From NCBI GenBank assembly GCA_965207985.1, contig CBDBND010000032.1:496001-560000 (forward strand): a stretch of DNA of 64,000 nucleotides, written 5' to 3'. How positions within the stretch are numbered: the stretch's first letter is position 1; each line of letters starts with the position of its first letter. This DNA is from CBDBND01 sp965207985. Lineage in GTDB: Bacteria; Pseudomonadota; Alphaproteobacteria; Rhodospirillales; Rhodospirillaceae. The notes below the pieces were generated by a model. That model was not told the origin of the DNA, made no database searches, and saw only the letters and a list, made by a program, of their open reading frames with translations. The position numbers and the translations under genes are program-made. Of the stretch, positions 45,219 to 53,871 are shown piece after piece.

Positions 45219-45719
45219 ATGCACATTAGAAACGCTTGTCTTTTGGCTCTGTGCCTAAGTGTTGGATTAGTTACCAAAGCTTGGTCCCAACCGTCCGCGG
45301 CAAACCAAGGACCGCTGACCTACAGCATCATCGCCACTGTCATTGTGCGCACGCCCGAGCCTATGAAACTTGCGGAATATTACGATGCTCTCGGGTTCGT
45401 CAGAGGCCGGGAAGTTCCGGGCCAGGGCGTGGTGTTCTACTTGGACAACCGTCAAGGTTCGTTGGAAATCATCAAGATGGATCCGAACACACAGCCGTCC
45501 GGTCCCAAGACGTCACGCACCCAGCAGGGGGTGATCGGCATCTTTGAGACGGATCAGTTGGACGAAGTGGTGGCCCGGGCGAAGGCCAACGGCAGCCCTG
45601 TCATCGACACTTGGACCCATCCCACGGCTGGCGTGTCGATCCATTACATCGCCGATCCGGAGTACAACTTCTTAGGCTTTACCAACCGGGGCCATAACCC
45701 CAACATCAATACGCCTTAA
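45219..45719 (+). CDS. exported glyoxalase-fold (VOC) protein
   Basis: 166 aa with a signal peptide (about 1-23, AWS-Q). The mature protein is a single vicinal-oxygen-chelate domain of two beta-alpha-beta-beta-beta modules (AEYYDALGFVRGRE in the first, VSIHYIADPEYNFLGF in the second). Possible metal ligands include Glu and His in these strands, but I cannot assign them with certainty. Export is unusual for this fold. It follows the symporter by 11 bp. Confidence 0.78.
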   Translation: MHIRNACLLALCLSVGLVTKAWSQPSAANQGPLTYSIIATVIVRTPEPMKLAEYYDALGFVRGREVPGQGVVFYLDNRQGSLEIIKMDPNTQPSGPKTSRTQQGVIGIFETDQLDEVVARAKANGSPVIDTWTHPTAGVSIHYIADPEYNFLGFTNRGHNPNINTP

Positions 45720-46984
45720 TTTTGAATGTCTGCTGGCACGCTTTGGCGCGTTTCTGAGAGCCCCCAAATGCTGGCAAGCCCGATGAGGGTCAGCACGATC
45801 ATATAAATTGGCACTGGCCAATAAGCCCCGCCCACTGCCGCCAGCAAAGCGGTGGAAATGAACGGTGCCAAACCGCCACCAAACACCTGCCCCACTTGAT
45901 AACCAAGCGACGCCGCGGTGTAACGCACGTGGGAGGCGAACAGTTCGGCAAAAAACGCGGCGATGGGGCCGTATAAAGCGCCGAAAGCCAGGAGGCCGAG
46001 ACTCAGGGCCAGACCAATGATCAATGGATTGGCTGTGTTGACCATCCAGAACAAGGGGAAAGCATAGAACAGCATGAAGATGCCGCCTCCAAACAATACC
46101 GGCCGGCGGCCAACCTTATCGGATAACGAAGCAAAACCGATGCAGGCAAAGATTTGGATAAAAGACGCGACAAGCACGGCGTTGAGCATGATTTGGCGTT
46201 CGATGCCGAGTGTTGTAGTGCCATAGGCAAGCATGAAAGAAATAATGATGTAGTAGGGGCCGCTAACCAGAACAAAGGTGCCGGTGGCCAATAGGATTTG
46301 CTTGCCCTGAGCCCTGAAGGCTTCGATGACTGGTGTTTGGGCTGTAGCCTTTTGTTCCCGGACTTGTTTAAACTCCGGTGTTTCATCAATCTTTAAGCGG
46401 ATGTAAAGCCCCACCAGCACCGGTAGGATGGCGAGGATGAACGGAATGCGCCAACCCCAGACAAGAAACTGATCGCCGCTAATGGCAATGGAGGCGCTGA
46501 GCACCGCCGTCGCTAGCAAAAACCCAGCCGGAGCAGCTGCTTGAGGCAAGCTCCCCCAGAAACCGCGCTTATCCTCTGGGGCGTATTCCACCACCATAAG
46601 AATGGCCCCGCCCCATTCACCGCCGTAAGCAAGCCCTTGAATAAAACGCAACAGGGTAAGGAGAACGGGCGCTAGAATTCCAACTTGTGCATAGGTAGGC
46701 ATGAACCCGATCAGCATAGTGACCACACCCATGATCATAAGGGTCAGCACCAGCATGGGCTTGCGGCCGATTTTATCGCCGTAATGTCCCGCGATGATGC
46801 CGCCGATTGGCCGGGCGATAAAGCCGACGGTAAAAGTGGAATAGGCGAGCAGGGTGCCAATCAACGGATCTTCAGCAGGGAAGAACAACTGGCCGAAGAC
46901 CAAAGCCGCCGCGCTGGCATACAAAAGGAAATCGTAGCCCTCTAGGGCGGTGCCAATAAAGCTGGCGGCGGCCACACGTTTCAT
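45716..46984 (-). CDS. MHS-family metabolite:H+ symporter (MFS)
   Basis: 422 aa with 12 helices. The start GTALEGYDFLLYASAAALVF and the RPIGGIIAGHYGDKIGRK loop are typical of the metabolite:H+ symporter subfamily (KgtP, ProP, ShiA). It imports a small carboxylate, betaine or aromatic acid. It ends convergently, overlapping the VOC gene by 4 bp. Confidence 0.88.
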   Translation of the reverse strand: MKRVAAASFIGTALEGYDFLLYASAAALVFGQLFFPAEDPLIGTLLAYSTFTVGFIARPIGGIIAGHYGDKIGRKPMLVLTLMIMGVVTMLIGFMPTYAQVGILAPVLLTLLRFIQGLAYGGEWGGAILMVVEYAPEDKRGFWGSLPQAAAPAGFLLATAVLSASIAISGDQFLVWGWRIPFILAILPVLVGLYIRLKIDETPEFKQVREQKATAQTPVIEAFRAQGKQILLATGTFVLVSGPYYIIISFMLAYGTTTLGIERQIMLNAVLVASFIQIFACIGFASLSDKVGRRPVLFGGGIFMLFYAFPLFWMVNTANPLIIGLALSLGLLAFGALYGPIAAFFAELFASHVRYTAASLGYQVGQVFGGGLAPFISTALLAAVGGAYWPVPIYMIVLTLIGLASIWGLSETRQSVPADIQN

Positions 46985-47025
46985 CTGGCGGCTCCCAATG
47001 TTTTTATAAGAATTACAATCCCCGA

Positions 47026-48120
47026 TTAGGACATGCGGTTCCAGGCATCCAGGGCTGCGATTTTGTACGCCTCAGCCAGGGTCGGATAATTGAACGTGCT
47101 TTCAACGAAATAATCCACCGTTCCGCCGAAATGCATCACCGCCTGGCCGATGTGGATAAGCTCTGTTGCCCCTTCGCCGATAATGTGCACGCCCAGTAAT
47201 TTGCGATCTTCCAAGGAGAAGATCATTTTCATCATACCGTTGCGTATGCCCATGATCTGACCACGGGAGGTCTCCCGGAAACGGGCGATGCCATTTTCAT
47301 AAGGAATCTTTTGTTCCTTGATCTCTTCCTCGGTAGCGCCGGCGGTGGACATTTCCGGAATGGAATAAATGCCATAAGGAAAGAACTTGGGCGGTTCCGT
47401 CACGGCTTCATTGAAGGCATGGCAGGCGGCAAGACGGCCTTGTTCCATGGACGTCGATGCCAGTGCGGGGAAGCCTATGACATCACCGACGGCAAAAATG
47501 TGATCGACGGAGCTTTGGAACGTGCCCGGGTTGACCTCGATACGGCCGCGTTTGTCTGGCTCGATGCCACAGGTATCTAGCCCTAGAGTATCCGTTGCCC
47601 CCATGCGTCCGGCGGCATAGAGCACCATGTCGGTCTTGACCGTGCGGCCGTTGTCGGGATGAACAATACACCGGCCCTTGGGGTCCTTCTCCACGGACTC
47701 CACACTAGCACCGATGTGGAAGGTCACACCCCTGTCTTTGAGTTGATGAATCAGGTCCGACGTCAGGTCCGTGTCGAGAAATTCGAGAATAGGTTCGCGT
47801 GGATCGATCACCGTCACCGGAACATCAAGCGTGCTGAAAATGGTGGCGTATTCAACACCAATCACACCAGCGCCAACAACGGTGAGTGTCCGGGGAAGAC
47901 GCTTAAGTCTTAAAATGTCATCGCTGTCGATGATCTGAAGGTTATCGAAGGCGACCTCTGGTGGTCTAAAGGGCTTCGTGCCCACAGCCAGGACAAATTT
48001 TTCACCGGTATATTTATGCGTTGTACCGTCTTCGCTCTCTACTTCGATTGTATGCGTATCAACGAACTTTGCCGTTCCTTGCACGGTATCCACCGAGTTG
48101 CGCATGAACTGGTTTTCTAA
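47026..48120 (-). pseudogene. sthA: soluble pyridine nucleotide transhydrogenase, C-terminal piece
   Basis: From LENQFMRNSVDTVQGTAKFV to AYKIAALDAWNRMS, with the NAD(P)-binding motif VVGAGVIGVEYATIF, the FAD motif FAVGDVIGFPALAS and the dimer-interface end HIGQAVMHFGGTVDYFVEST. Together with 49052-49351 it makes a complete SthA flavoprotein, which equilibrates NADH and NADPH. An intact IS separates the pieces. Confidence 0.92.
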
Positions 48121-49051
48121 GAGCCTGACCGAAAAAGAATTGAGTGGAATCAGTCCCTTGTGATTCCCTTGTTGTGTTCGCCAGCAAGGAGGATAACAAG
48201 ATGTGGACTGACGCCACTCGTGAGAAATATGAGCGCGAGGCGCACCGCTACGCAAGCGATCTGAGCGATACCGAATGGTGCGTGATCGAACCCCATATGC
48301 CGCCCGCAAGGGCTCTGGGCCGCCCGCGCAAGACGGATATGCGGGAAGTGATGACCGCGATCCTGTACATGGCCCGCAGCGGCTGCCAGTGGCGCATGCT
48401 GCCCGGCGAGTTTCCGCCGCGCAGCTCGGTTCAGTACTATTTCTACAAGTGGCGCGACGACGGGACGTGGCAGGAGGTCAACCGGGCGCTTCTGGCGCGC
48501 ACCCGCGAGGCCGAGGGGCGGGCCGCTGCCGCGACTGCCGGGGTGATCGACAGCCAGTCGGTGAAGACCACGGAAAGCGGAGGTCCGCGCGGGTTTGACG
48601 CGGGTAAGAAGGTGATGGGCCGCAAGCGCCATATCGTGGTGGACACTGGCGGGCGGTTGCTCGGTGCCGTGGTCCACGAGGCTGACATCCAGGATCGCGA
48701 CGGTGCGCCGTCGCTGCTCGCCGAGGTGGGGGCGTGGTTTCCCGGGGTCGGCCATATCTTCGCCGACGGCGCTTACGCCGGCCCTAAGCTGGCCGGGGCG
48801 CTGAAGAAGATCGGCGACTGGGCGCTGGAGATCGTCAGGCGCAACGACAAGGCGGACGGCTTCGTTGCGCTGCCGCGCCGTTGGGTGGTCGAACGCACCT
48901 TCGCATGGTTCGGGCGCAGCCGCCGCCTTGCGAAGGACTTCAAGGCGACCGTCGAGAGCGCCCTTGCCTGGCTCCTGATCGCCAGCATCCAAGTCTTCAT
49001 CCGTAGACTAGCAAGGTTATGAAAATAAACGATTCTTTTCCGGCCAGACTC
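48121..49051 (+). mobile_element. IS5-family element, intact (931 bp)
   Basis: Imperfect terminal repeats GAGCCTGACCGAAAAAGAAT and GAGTCTGGCCGGAAAAGAAT, reading inward. The flanks TAA and TGA fit the 3-bp TNA target of the IS1031 group but differ in the middle base, so one side has mutated or two copies recombined. Removing the element with one triplet rejoins sthA in frame. Four other partial copies lie in the window. Confidence 0.92.
48201..49022 (+). CDS. IS5-family (IS1031-like) transposase
   Basis: 273 aa from ATG 48201 with GGAGG upstream. N-terminal DUF4096-like segment (YASDLSDTEWCVIEPHMPP), then the DDE domain with Asp in GVIDSQSVKT, Asp in FADGAYAG and Glu in VVERTFAWF. The gene is full length and presumably active; it is the source sequence against which the fragments were recognised. 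Confidence 0.94.
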   Translation: MWTDATREKYEREAHRYASDLSDTEWCVIEPHMPPARALGRPRKTDMREVMTAILYMARSGCQWRMLPGEFPPRSSVQYYFYKWRDDGTWQEVNRALLARTREAEGRAAAATAGVIDSQSVKTTESGGPRGFDAGKKVMGRKRHIVVDTGGRLLGAVVHEADIQDRDGAPSLLAEVGAWFPGVGHIFADGAYAGPKLAGALKKIGDWALEIVRRNDKADGFVALPRRWVVERTFAWFGRSRRLAKDFKATVESALAWLLIASIQVFIRRLARL

Positions 49052-49351
49052 TGAGACCTCAACTTCGTGATCGAGAGTGATATGCAGCCGTGTTTTTAAA
49101 TCGTCGGCAGCAATGTCTTTTTTCACCCGGTAGTTCCGGCCGTAAAATCCCCTTTCCTTCCAGCCAGTCAGGTTCATGACCGTTTCCCGCAGGGTCTTGC
49201 TGGGAATGGTGCCGGTATGGACAGAGACACCGCCGATGCGGAAATTCTTTTCAACAACGAGAACATCCTTGCCGAATTTGGCCGCCTGGATGGCCGCCCG
49301 TTTTCCCGCCGGACCGCTGCCGATGACGATGAGATCATAGAGACTAGACAT
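49052..49351 (-). pseudogene. sthA: soluble pyridine nucleotide transhydrogenase, N-terminal piece
   Basis: Starts MSSLYDLIVIGSGPAGKRAA (FAD-binding glycine motif) and contains GGVSVHTGTIPSKTLRE, the SthA-type active region in which the disulfide cysteines of related reductases are replaced. Coding stops at HEVEVS, where the IS begins. The piece would encode 100 residues of FAD domain with no activity. Confidence 0.92.
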
Positions 49352-49573
49352 GTTTTCCGCTGACTCCCCCCAATGGATGCGGTTTGGCGGTATTTCACGG
49401 GGAAAGGGCTCCGAAAGCAAACAGTTTCTACTGGTAGAGGCTTAAAACTACTGGTTAAATTGAAACCCAAGATGGAACCGGACTGGCGTAATCCAAACGA
49501 GGTTCCGGAAAACTAAGAAAGCTGTTGAAGGCACGGAACGTGCCATTTCCAGCCCTAAAAGGGAGAAACGCAC

Positions 49574-50710
49574 ATGAAACCAAACATTTTTGGAACCTTG
49601 GTCGGTTTGGCCGGCGCTTTGGGTATCGCACTGGCGGACATTGCTTCTGCTCAGGACATGCCTCAATTGGTCCGCCCGGACGGCACCTATCCCACCGTGC
49701 CACTGGAAAAGGACGTGGTCGTGCTCAAGGTGGTGCAAAACGAGCCCATCTTGCTGCAAAACGCACCCTCCGTTCGGGAGGGTTTGGATGAGAACGTCCG
49801 GCGCATGGGTTATTGGATCGACAAGGCCTGCACCGAAGGCAAGAAGCCAGACATCATCCTTTTCAACGAGTTTCCATTGACCGGCTACTCGTCCGGTTCC
49901 CGCGACGAGAAACTCAAATTCACGATTGAGATTCCAGGACCGGAGACGGAGGCCATCGGTGAAATGGCCAAGGCTTGTGACACCTATGTCGCCTTTGGCA
50001 GCTACGCCACAGATCCGGACTGGCCGGGTCATATCTTGAGCCTAAACCCAGTGATCGGCCGTGACGGAGAGATCAAGCACGTCTATTGGAAGACGCGCAA
50101 TGCAACCCGCTACAGTAATGACGATGGCGAAATTCCAACCACCACCATTGAAAACGTGCGTGACAAATTCCGTGCCAAATATGGTGTTGAAAACGAATTT
50201 TTCGTTTTGCAAACGGAATACGGCAACATCGCGGTCAGCACGGTGCAAATCGATCCGTTTGTCTTTGCCGCTTACGCCATGCGCGGTGTGGAAATCATGC
50301 TACGCACAGCCACCGGTTTTTCCACTCACGACGTACAGTCGATCGCGTATTACAACGACTACTATTCGGCTATGTCGAACATTACTTTTCCATCCAATCC
50401 TAACTTCCCGCCTGGCTTTGGCGGCAAGTCTCTGATCGTCGGACCTGGGGGAGAAATACTCGCGCAAGAACCTACGGACAAGGAAGCGGTTATCGAAGCC
50501 GAGCTCAACATCGCCGAACTGCGCAAAGATCGCCGGTTGCCCCGCTATCCGATCGAAATGGTACGGCTCATTTTTGACCAGTTTCAACAGGAGCTGCCGC
50601 TCAATCACTTGGATCTGCCGCTCGAACAACTGCCGCAGACCCGCAAGGACATGAAGGACTTGCTTGACCGGGAGAGCATTTGGCTCAATCTGACGGGAGA
50701 CGCCAGCTAA
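49574..50710 (+). CDS. exported nitrilase-fold protein lacking the catalytic cysteine
   Basis: 378 aa with a signal peptide (about 1-26, ASA-Q). The carbon-nitrogen hydrolase fold is visible: Glu99 in LFNEFPLTGYS, Lys173 in YWKTRN and AYAMRGVEIMLR after the nucleophile strand. Aligning that strand with amidases (ICDDGNYPE) puts Ser222 (AVSTVQIDPF) where the nucleophile Cys should be. It may be a pseudo-enzyme or a binding protein, or use Ser. A strong terminator follows. It is the only gene between sthA and the IS copy. Confidence 0.8.
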   Translation: MKPNIFGTLVGLAGALGIALADIASAQDMPQLVRPDGTYPTVPLEKDVVVLKVVQNEPILLQNAPSVREGLDENVRRMGYWIDKACTEGKKPDIILFNEFPLTGYSSGSRDEKLKFTIEIPGPETEAIGEMAKACDTYVAFGSYATDPDWPGHILSLNPVIGRDGEIKHVYWKTRNATRYSNDDGEIPTTTIENVRDKFRAKYGVENEFFVLQTEYGNIAVSTVQIDPFVFAAYAMRGVEIMLRTATGFSTHDVQSIAYYNDYYSAMSNITFPSNPNFPPGFGGKSLIVGPGGEILAQEPTDKEAVIEAELNIAELRKDRRLPRYPIEMVRLIFDQFQQELPLNHLDLPLEQLPQTRKDMKDLLDRESIWLNLTGDAS

Positions 50711-50739
50711 CCATTCAGCTGTCAAATACAAAGAGCTAA

Positions 50740-50799
50740 CGGAGGCCGGATCGGTATTCTCTCAAATGAGAAAGTATAGGTTCGGCCTCCGAATTTTTA
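50740..50799 (+). terminator. Rho-independent terminator of the nitrilase-fold gene
   Basis: CGGAGGCCG (50740-50748) pairs perfectly with CGGCCTCCG (50783-50791), followed by AATTTTTATTT. The loop contains a second small hairpin TTCTC/GAGAA. It lies 30 bp after the stop. Confidence 0.85.
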
Positions 50800-50832
50800 T
50801 TTAGGACGCTACCAAATATCGTAGCCTATTTA

Positions 50833-52418
50833 GTCGATCCTGAAAAACCCGTTTTTCATACCACTACGAGCGTTAGATGTGTGCTGTTAGGTTCAGTCTG
50901 CCACGCCATCCGTCGCTTCCATCGGATGATTGACGCCGCAAGACGCGTTCCATGCAATCCGATCATGTCCCGGAGCAACGTAGCGCCCAAAATGCGGGCG
51001 CAATAAATTCTGAGCCGCTTCAGGATCAGTCTTAGGTTATGGCCGGCACAGGCCAGTGCCACATTCATGCGATCACCTTCAGTACCCTTGAGGTAATTGC
51101 GTCCCAACAGTCCATCCGATTTCAGATGGCCGATAACCGGTTCAATCGCCTGACGCCGTTTCAGTGACCGTTTCAGCCGTTGTGTTTTTATGCCACGCCG
51201 TTGACCCGAGATGTACACCCTTGATGCTTCCTCGCCATGGCCACGGTAGCCACGATCCACAAACACTTCTTCAACCACACAGCCTGTCAAACGGCGCACC
51301 TGCTCCAACGCTGTTGGCAATGTATGCCCATCAAAGGGATTCCCCGGCAACGCCATGCCGCCAACGATAAAGTTGCTCCTGTTTGTCGTTGCAATACTGG
51401 CCTTGACACCAAACTCATAACGCTTGTGGGCCTTGCCCTTGCCGATGCACTCCACCTCCGGGGCATGCAGGCTATACAGTTTGTTGCGATCCATCTTCTG
51501 TTGACTGAGCAGCCGCCTGGCCAGCGCCAACTCCCCGGCAAAAATCGCCTGCAACCCCTTATGGCCCGCGATCTTGCGCTCCGTGTCACGCACCACCCGG
51601 CCCAGATAGGTCTTGAGCTTCTTAATCTGACCACCCATGCGCCTCATCTGCCGGACGTGACCATAACGGTTGGCCCGCAACAGCGCCTCAGGGCCCTTAC
51701 GGGCGTAGCTCTGCCGCAACACCACACCGTGTGTGTGGCACAGCTTGACAAGACGCACACGCGAACGGTTCAGCAATTTGCTGTCGGTGGGAAAGGCCAC
51801 CGCCTTCTCCTGCACCGTGGTATCCACCGTCACACGCTTGAAGTCGTCGGGTTTGACCGTCTTGCTCCGAACACCCGCATCAACTGTGGCCCGCAGAATT
51901 TTCTCGCACCCTGAATGGCCAATGCGCCGTCTGAAACGCGACATGCTGCTGGGATCAATCGGCGGGTGATGCTGAAAATACACCTCGCCGCAAAAATGCT
52001 GCCAGTAAGGGTTCTCCACCCAGCGCATCACCACCTGGTCATCGGACAGACCATACACGTGCTTGAGATATTGAAGCCCCACCATCAGCCGCGTCGCTTT
52101 GGCCGGGCAGCCGTTGTCAGGGCAATACAAGACACCAAACGCCTCATCAAAACCCTGCCAATCGATCAACTCGGTGAGCCGATAAAGTTCGTGCCGTTGA
52201 TCGAGAATGTTCTCAAGCGCGGTGCGGAAGAGATCTAAAGAAGGGACGTCATTGGCTGATGTGGGGCGGCTGATGTGGGGCGCATTTTTTGATCCGGAAA
52301 TTGCAAGGAACCGGCCTTGCAGTATAGAAAATCCGGCGATTCCGAACCACCATTGCCAACAAAATTGATCCGCAATAACAGTCTATTACAGAGAATCTCC
52401 GCGTCTTTCAGGATCGAC
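50833..52418 (-). mobile_element. 1586-bp insertion sequence (IS5/IS1182-like), copy 2
   Basis: Same length and ends as copy 1, in the opposite orientation, with a 6-bp target duplication TATTTA (50827-50832 and 52419-52424). Both targets fit TAT(C/T)TA, suggesting a preferred site. It lies in the intergenic space between the terminator and the FkbM-like gene and breaks no frame. Confidence 0.93.
50856..52285 (-). pseudogene. DDE transposase of IS copy 2, start region frameshifted
   Basis: Encodes the same 437-aa protein as copy 1 from TTG 52169. The upstream ATG at 52285 is again out of frame because of the same 14-bp tandem repeat, so the duplication predates the transposition of at least one of the copies. 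That argues the element can still move, either from the TTG start or with help from another copy. Confidence 0.8.
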
Positions 52419-52490
52419 TATTTAATCAAAGCAAGCCTTTCACATTGGTAACAACGGCTGCTCTTTTTCCAGTTCCGTAAGGAAACCTTT

Positions 52491-53333
52491 ATGTCATCCG
52501 ATGCCCGCGACAAACCAGCGCAAATGAAACAGGTGTCCATGTTCAAATTGGACTCTCCGTATCTGAAATACGAACGGGATGTTACCTCTCAGACGGGTGA
52601 AGACGGCATCATCGAGAAAATCATCGAAGTGATCAAACCGGAACGCAAGTTTTGCGTCGAATTTGGCGCGTGGGACGGGAAACCCCTGTCCAATTGTTAC
52701 GACCTGGTCAAAAACAAAGGGTGGTCAGGGCTTTTTCTGGAAGGTGATGCGGACCGGTTTCAGGAATTGGAGGGACAATACGCAGACCGTGAGGACGTCC
52801 AAACGGTCAATCGCTTCGTGCACTTCGAAGGGCCTGATATTCTGGACAATATCCTTGAACAGTCCCTTGTACCTCATGACTTTGGTCTACTTTCAATCGA
52901 TATCGATGGCAACGACTATCATGTCTGGGAAGGCTTAAAAAATTTCAGGCCTGAAATCGTCGTCATAGAGATTAACCCGACCATTCCGAACGATATCATT
53001 TTCGTTCAAGCCAAGTCTTTTGAGGTCAATCAGGGCAACTCCCTATTGGCCATGATTCTGTTGGGCAAGGAAAAGGGGTATGAGCTTGCCTGTTGTACGA
53101 CGTTAAACGCTATTTTCGTGGTCAAAGAAAAATACGAAACCCTGAACATTAAGAACAACGACATTAATACTCTGTATAAGCCTCATTGGGACGGGCCAAT
53201 TTTTCAGGGCATGGACTCCACGATATTTGTCGTTGGGATGGATACGATGATTTGGTGGGATGGACGGGCAATAGACCATGAAGACTTGCAACTCTTGCCC
53301 AAGTCTCTCAGGCTTTATAGCGACTCCCGGTAG
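52491..53333 (+). CDS. FkbM-like methyltransferase-fold protein with IS-altered C-terminus
   Basis: 280 aa. CVEFGAWDGKPLSNCYDLVKN is a SAM-binding type motif I, followed by WSGLFLEGDADRF and LSIDIDGNDYHVWEGL, the pattern of the FkbM-like group often linked to surface polysaccharide or secondary product genes. The IS256-type insertion at 53329 replaced the last residues: the present end YSDSR-stop uses a TAG inside the IS end, while the original LKPKD-stop survives at 56489-56506. The catalytic part is untouched, so activity is possible. Confidence 0.8.
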   Translation: MSSDARDKPAQMKQVSMFKLDSPYLKYERDVTSQTGEDGIIEKIIEVIKPERKFCVEFGAWDGKPLSNCYDLVKNKGWSGLFLEGDADRFQELEGQYADREDVQTVNRFVHFEGPDILDNILEQSLVPHDFGLLSIDIDGNDYHVWEGLKNFRPEIVVIEINPTIPNDIIFVQAKSFEVNQGNSLLAMILLGKEKGYELACCTTLNAIFVVKEKYETLNIKNNDINTLYKPHWDGPIFQGMDSTIFVVGMDTMIWWDGRAIDHEDLQLLPKSLRLYSDSR

Positions 53334-53381
53334 TGTCCAGAATCTTTCGCACATTTGTTTTGGGCTGGTGGTCTGATCCGG

Positions 53382-53693
53382 TCAGGCGATCATCGTTTTT
53401 TCCTTGAGCAGTTTCATGTTGAGGTATCGTTTGGCGGACCATTTGGTTCCCGCGATGTGCCTCAACCTGGCCGCGGCCAGGTTGAGGGCGCTTTCGCCGT
53501 CCGGGAATGCGCCGACCGCGCGGGTCCGCCGCCTGATCTCGCGCATCAGCCGCTCAAGCGGATTGTTGGTGTGGATACGCCGCCAATGCTCGTCCGGGAA
53601 GGCGTAGTACACCACGGTCTCATCGACGGTCTCTTCCACCAGTTGGGCGGCCTTCGATAGCCGCATGCCCTTGAGCTTGGCGATGACCTCATC
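53382..53693 (-). pseudogene. IS256-family transposase, C-terminal fragment (element B)
   Basis: Contains AAQLVEETVDETVVYYAFPD, HTNNPLERLMREIRRRTR and FPDGESALNLAAARLRHIAG, the conserved end of IS256 (Mutator-like) transposases. At about 53693 it fuses to IS5-type sequence. Belongs with the N-terminal fragment at 55810-56381. Confidence 0.88.
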
Positions 53694-53771
53694 GGCCTTG
53701 TCGTTGCGCCTGACGATCTCCAGCGCCCAGTCGCCGATCTTCTTCAGCGCCCCGGCCAGCTTAGGGCCGGC
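53694..53771 (-). mobile_element. IS5-type fragment inside IS256 element B, part 1
   Basis: Matches the intact IS5-type transposase around PKLAGALKKIGDWALEIVRR in minus orientation. It continues at 55274 after the IS256 element A. Neither part reaches a terminal repeat, so it did not arrive by simple transposition. Confidence 0.88.
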
Positions 53772-53871
53772 GATAACGTAAAAGATCTTTCGCACATTTT
53801 TGGGGTTGGTGGCTCCGGGTCTGGTTAGGTTGGTTTTGTTCAATCAGCCACTCCAGAAGGAAGGAGCCACC

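Noticed and set aside
50740..50799. The hairpin after the nitrilase-fold gene as an IS end or attachment site
   Set aside because: A T-rich tail follows directly and it lies 30 bp after a stop codon, so a terminator explains it; no matching partner sequence was seen.
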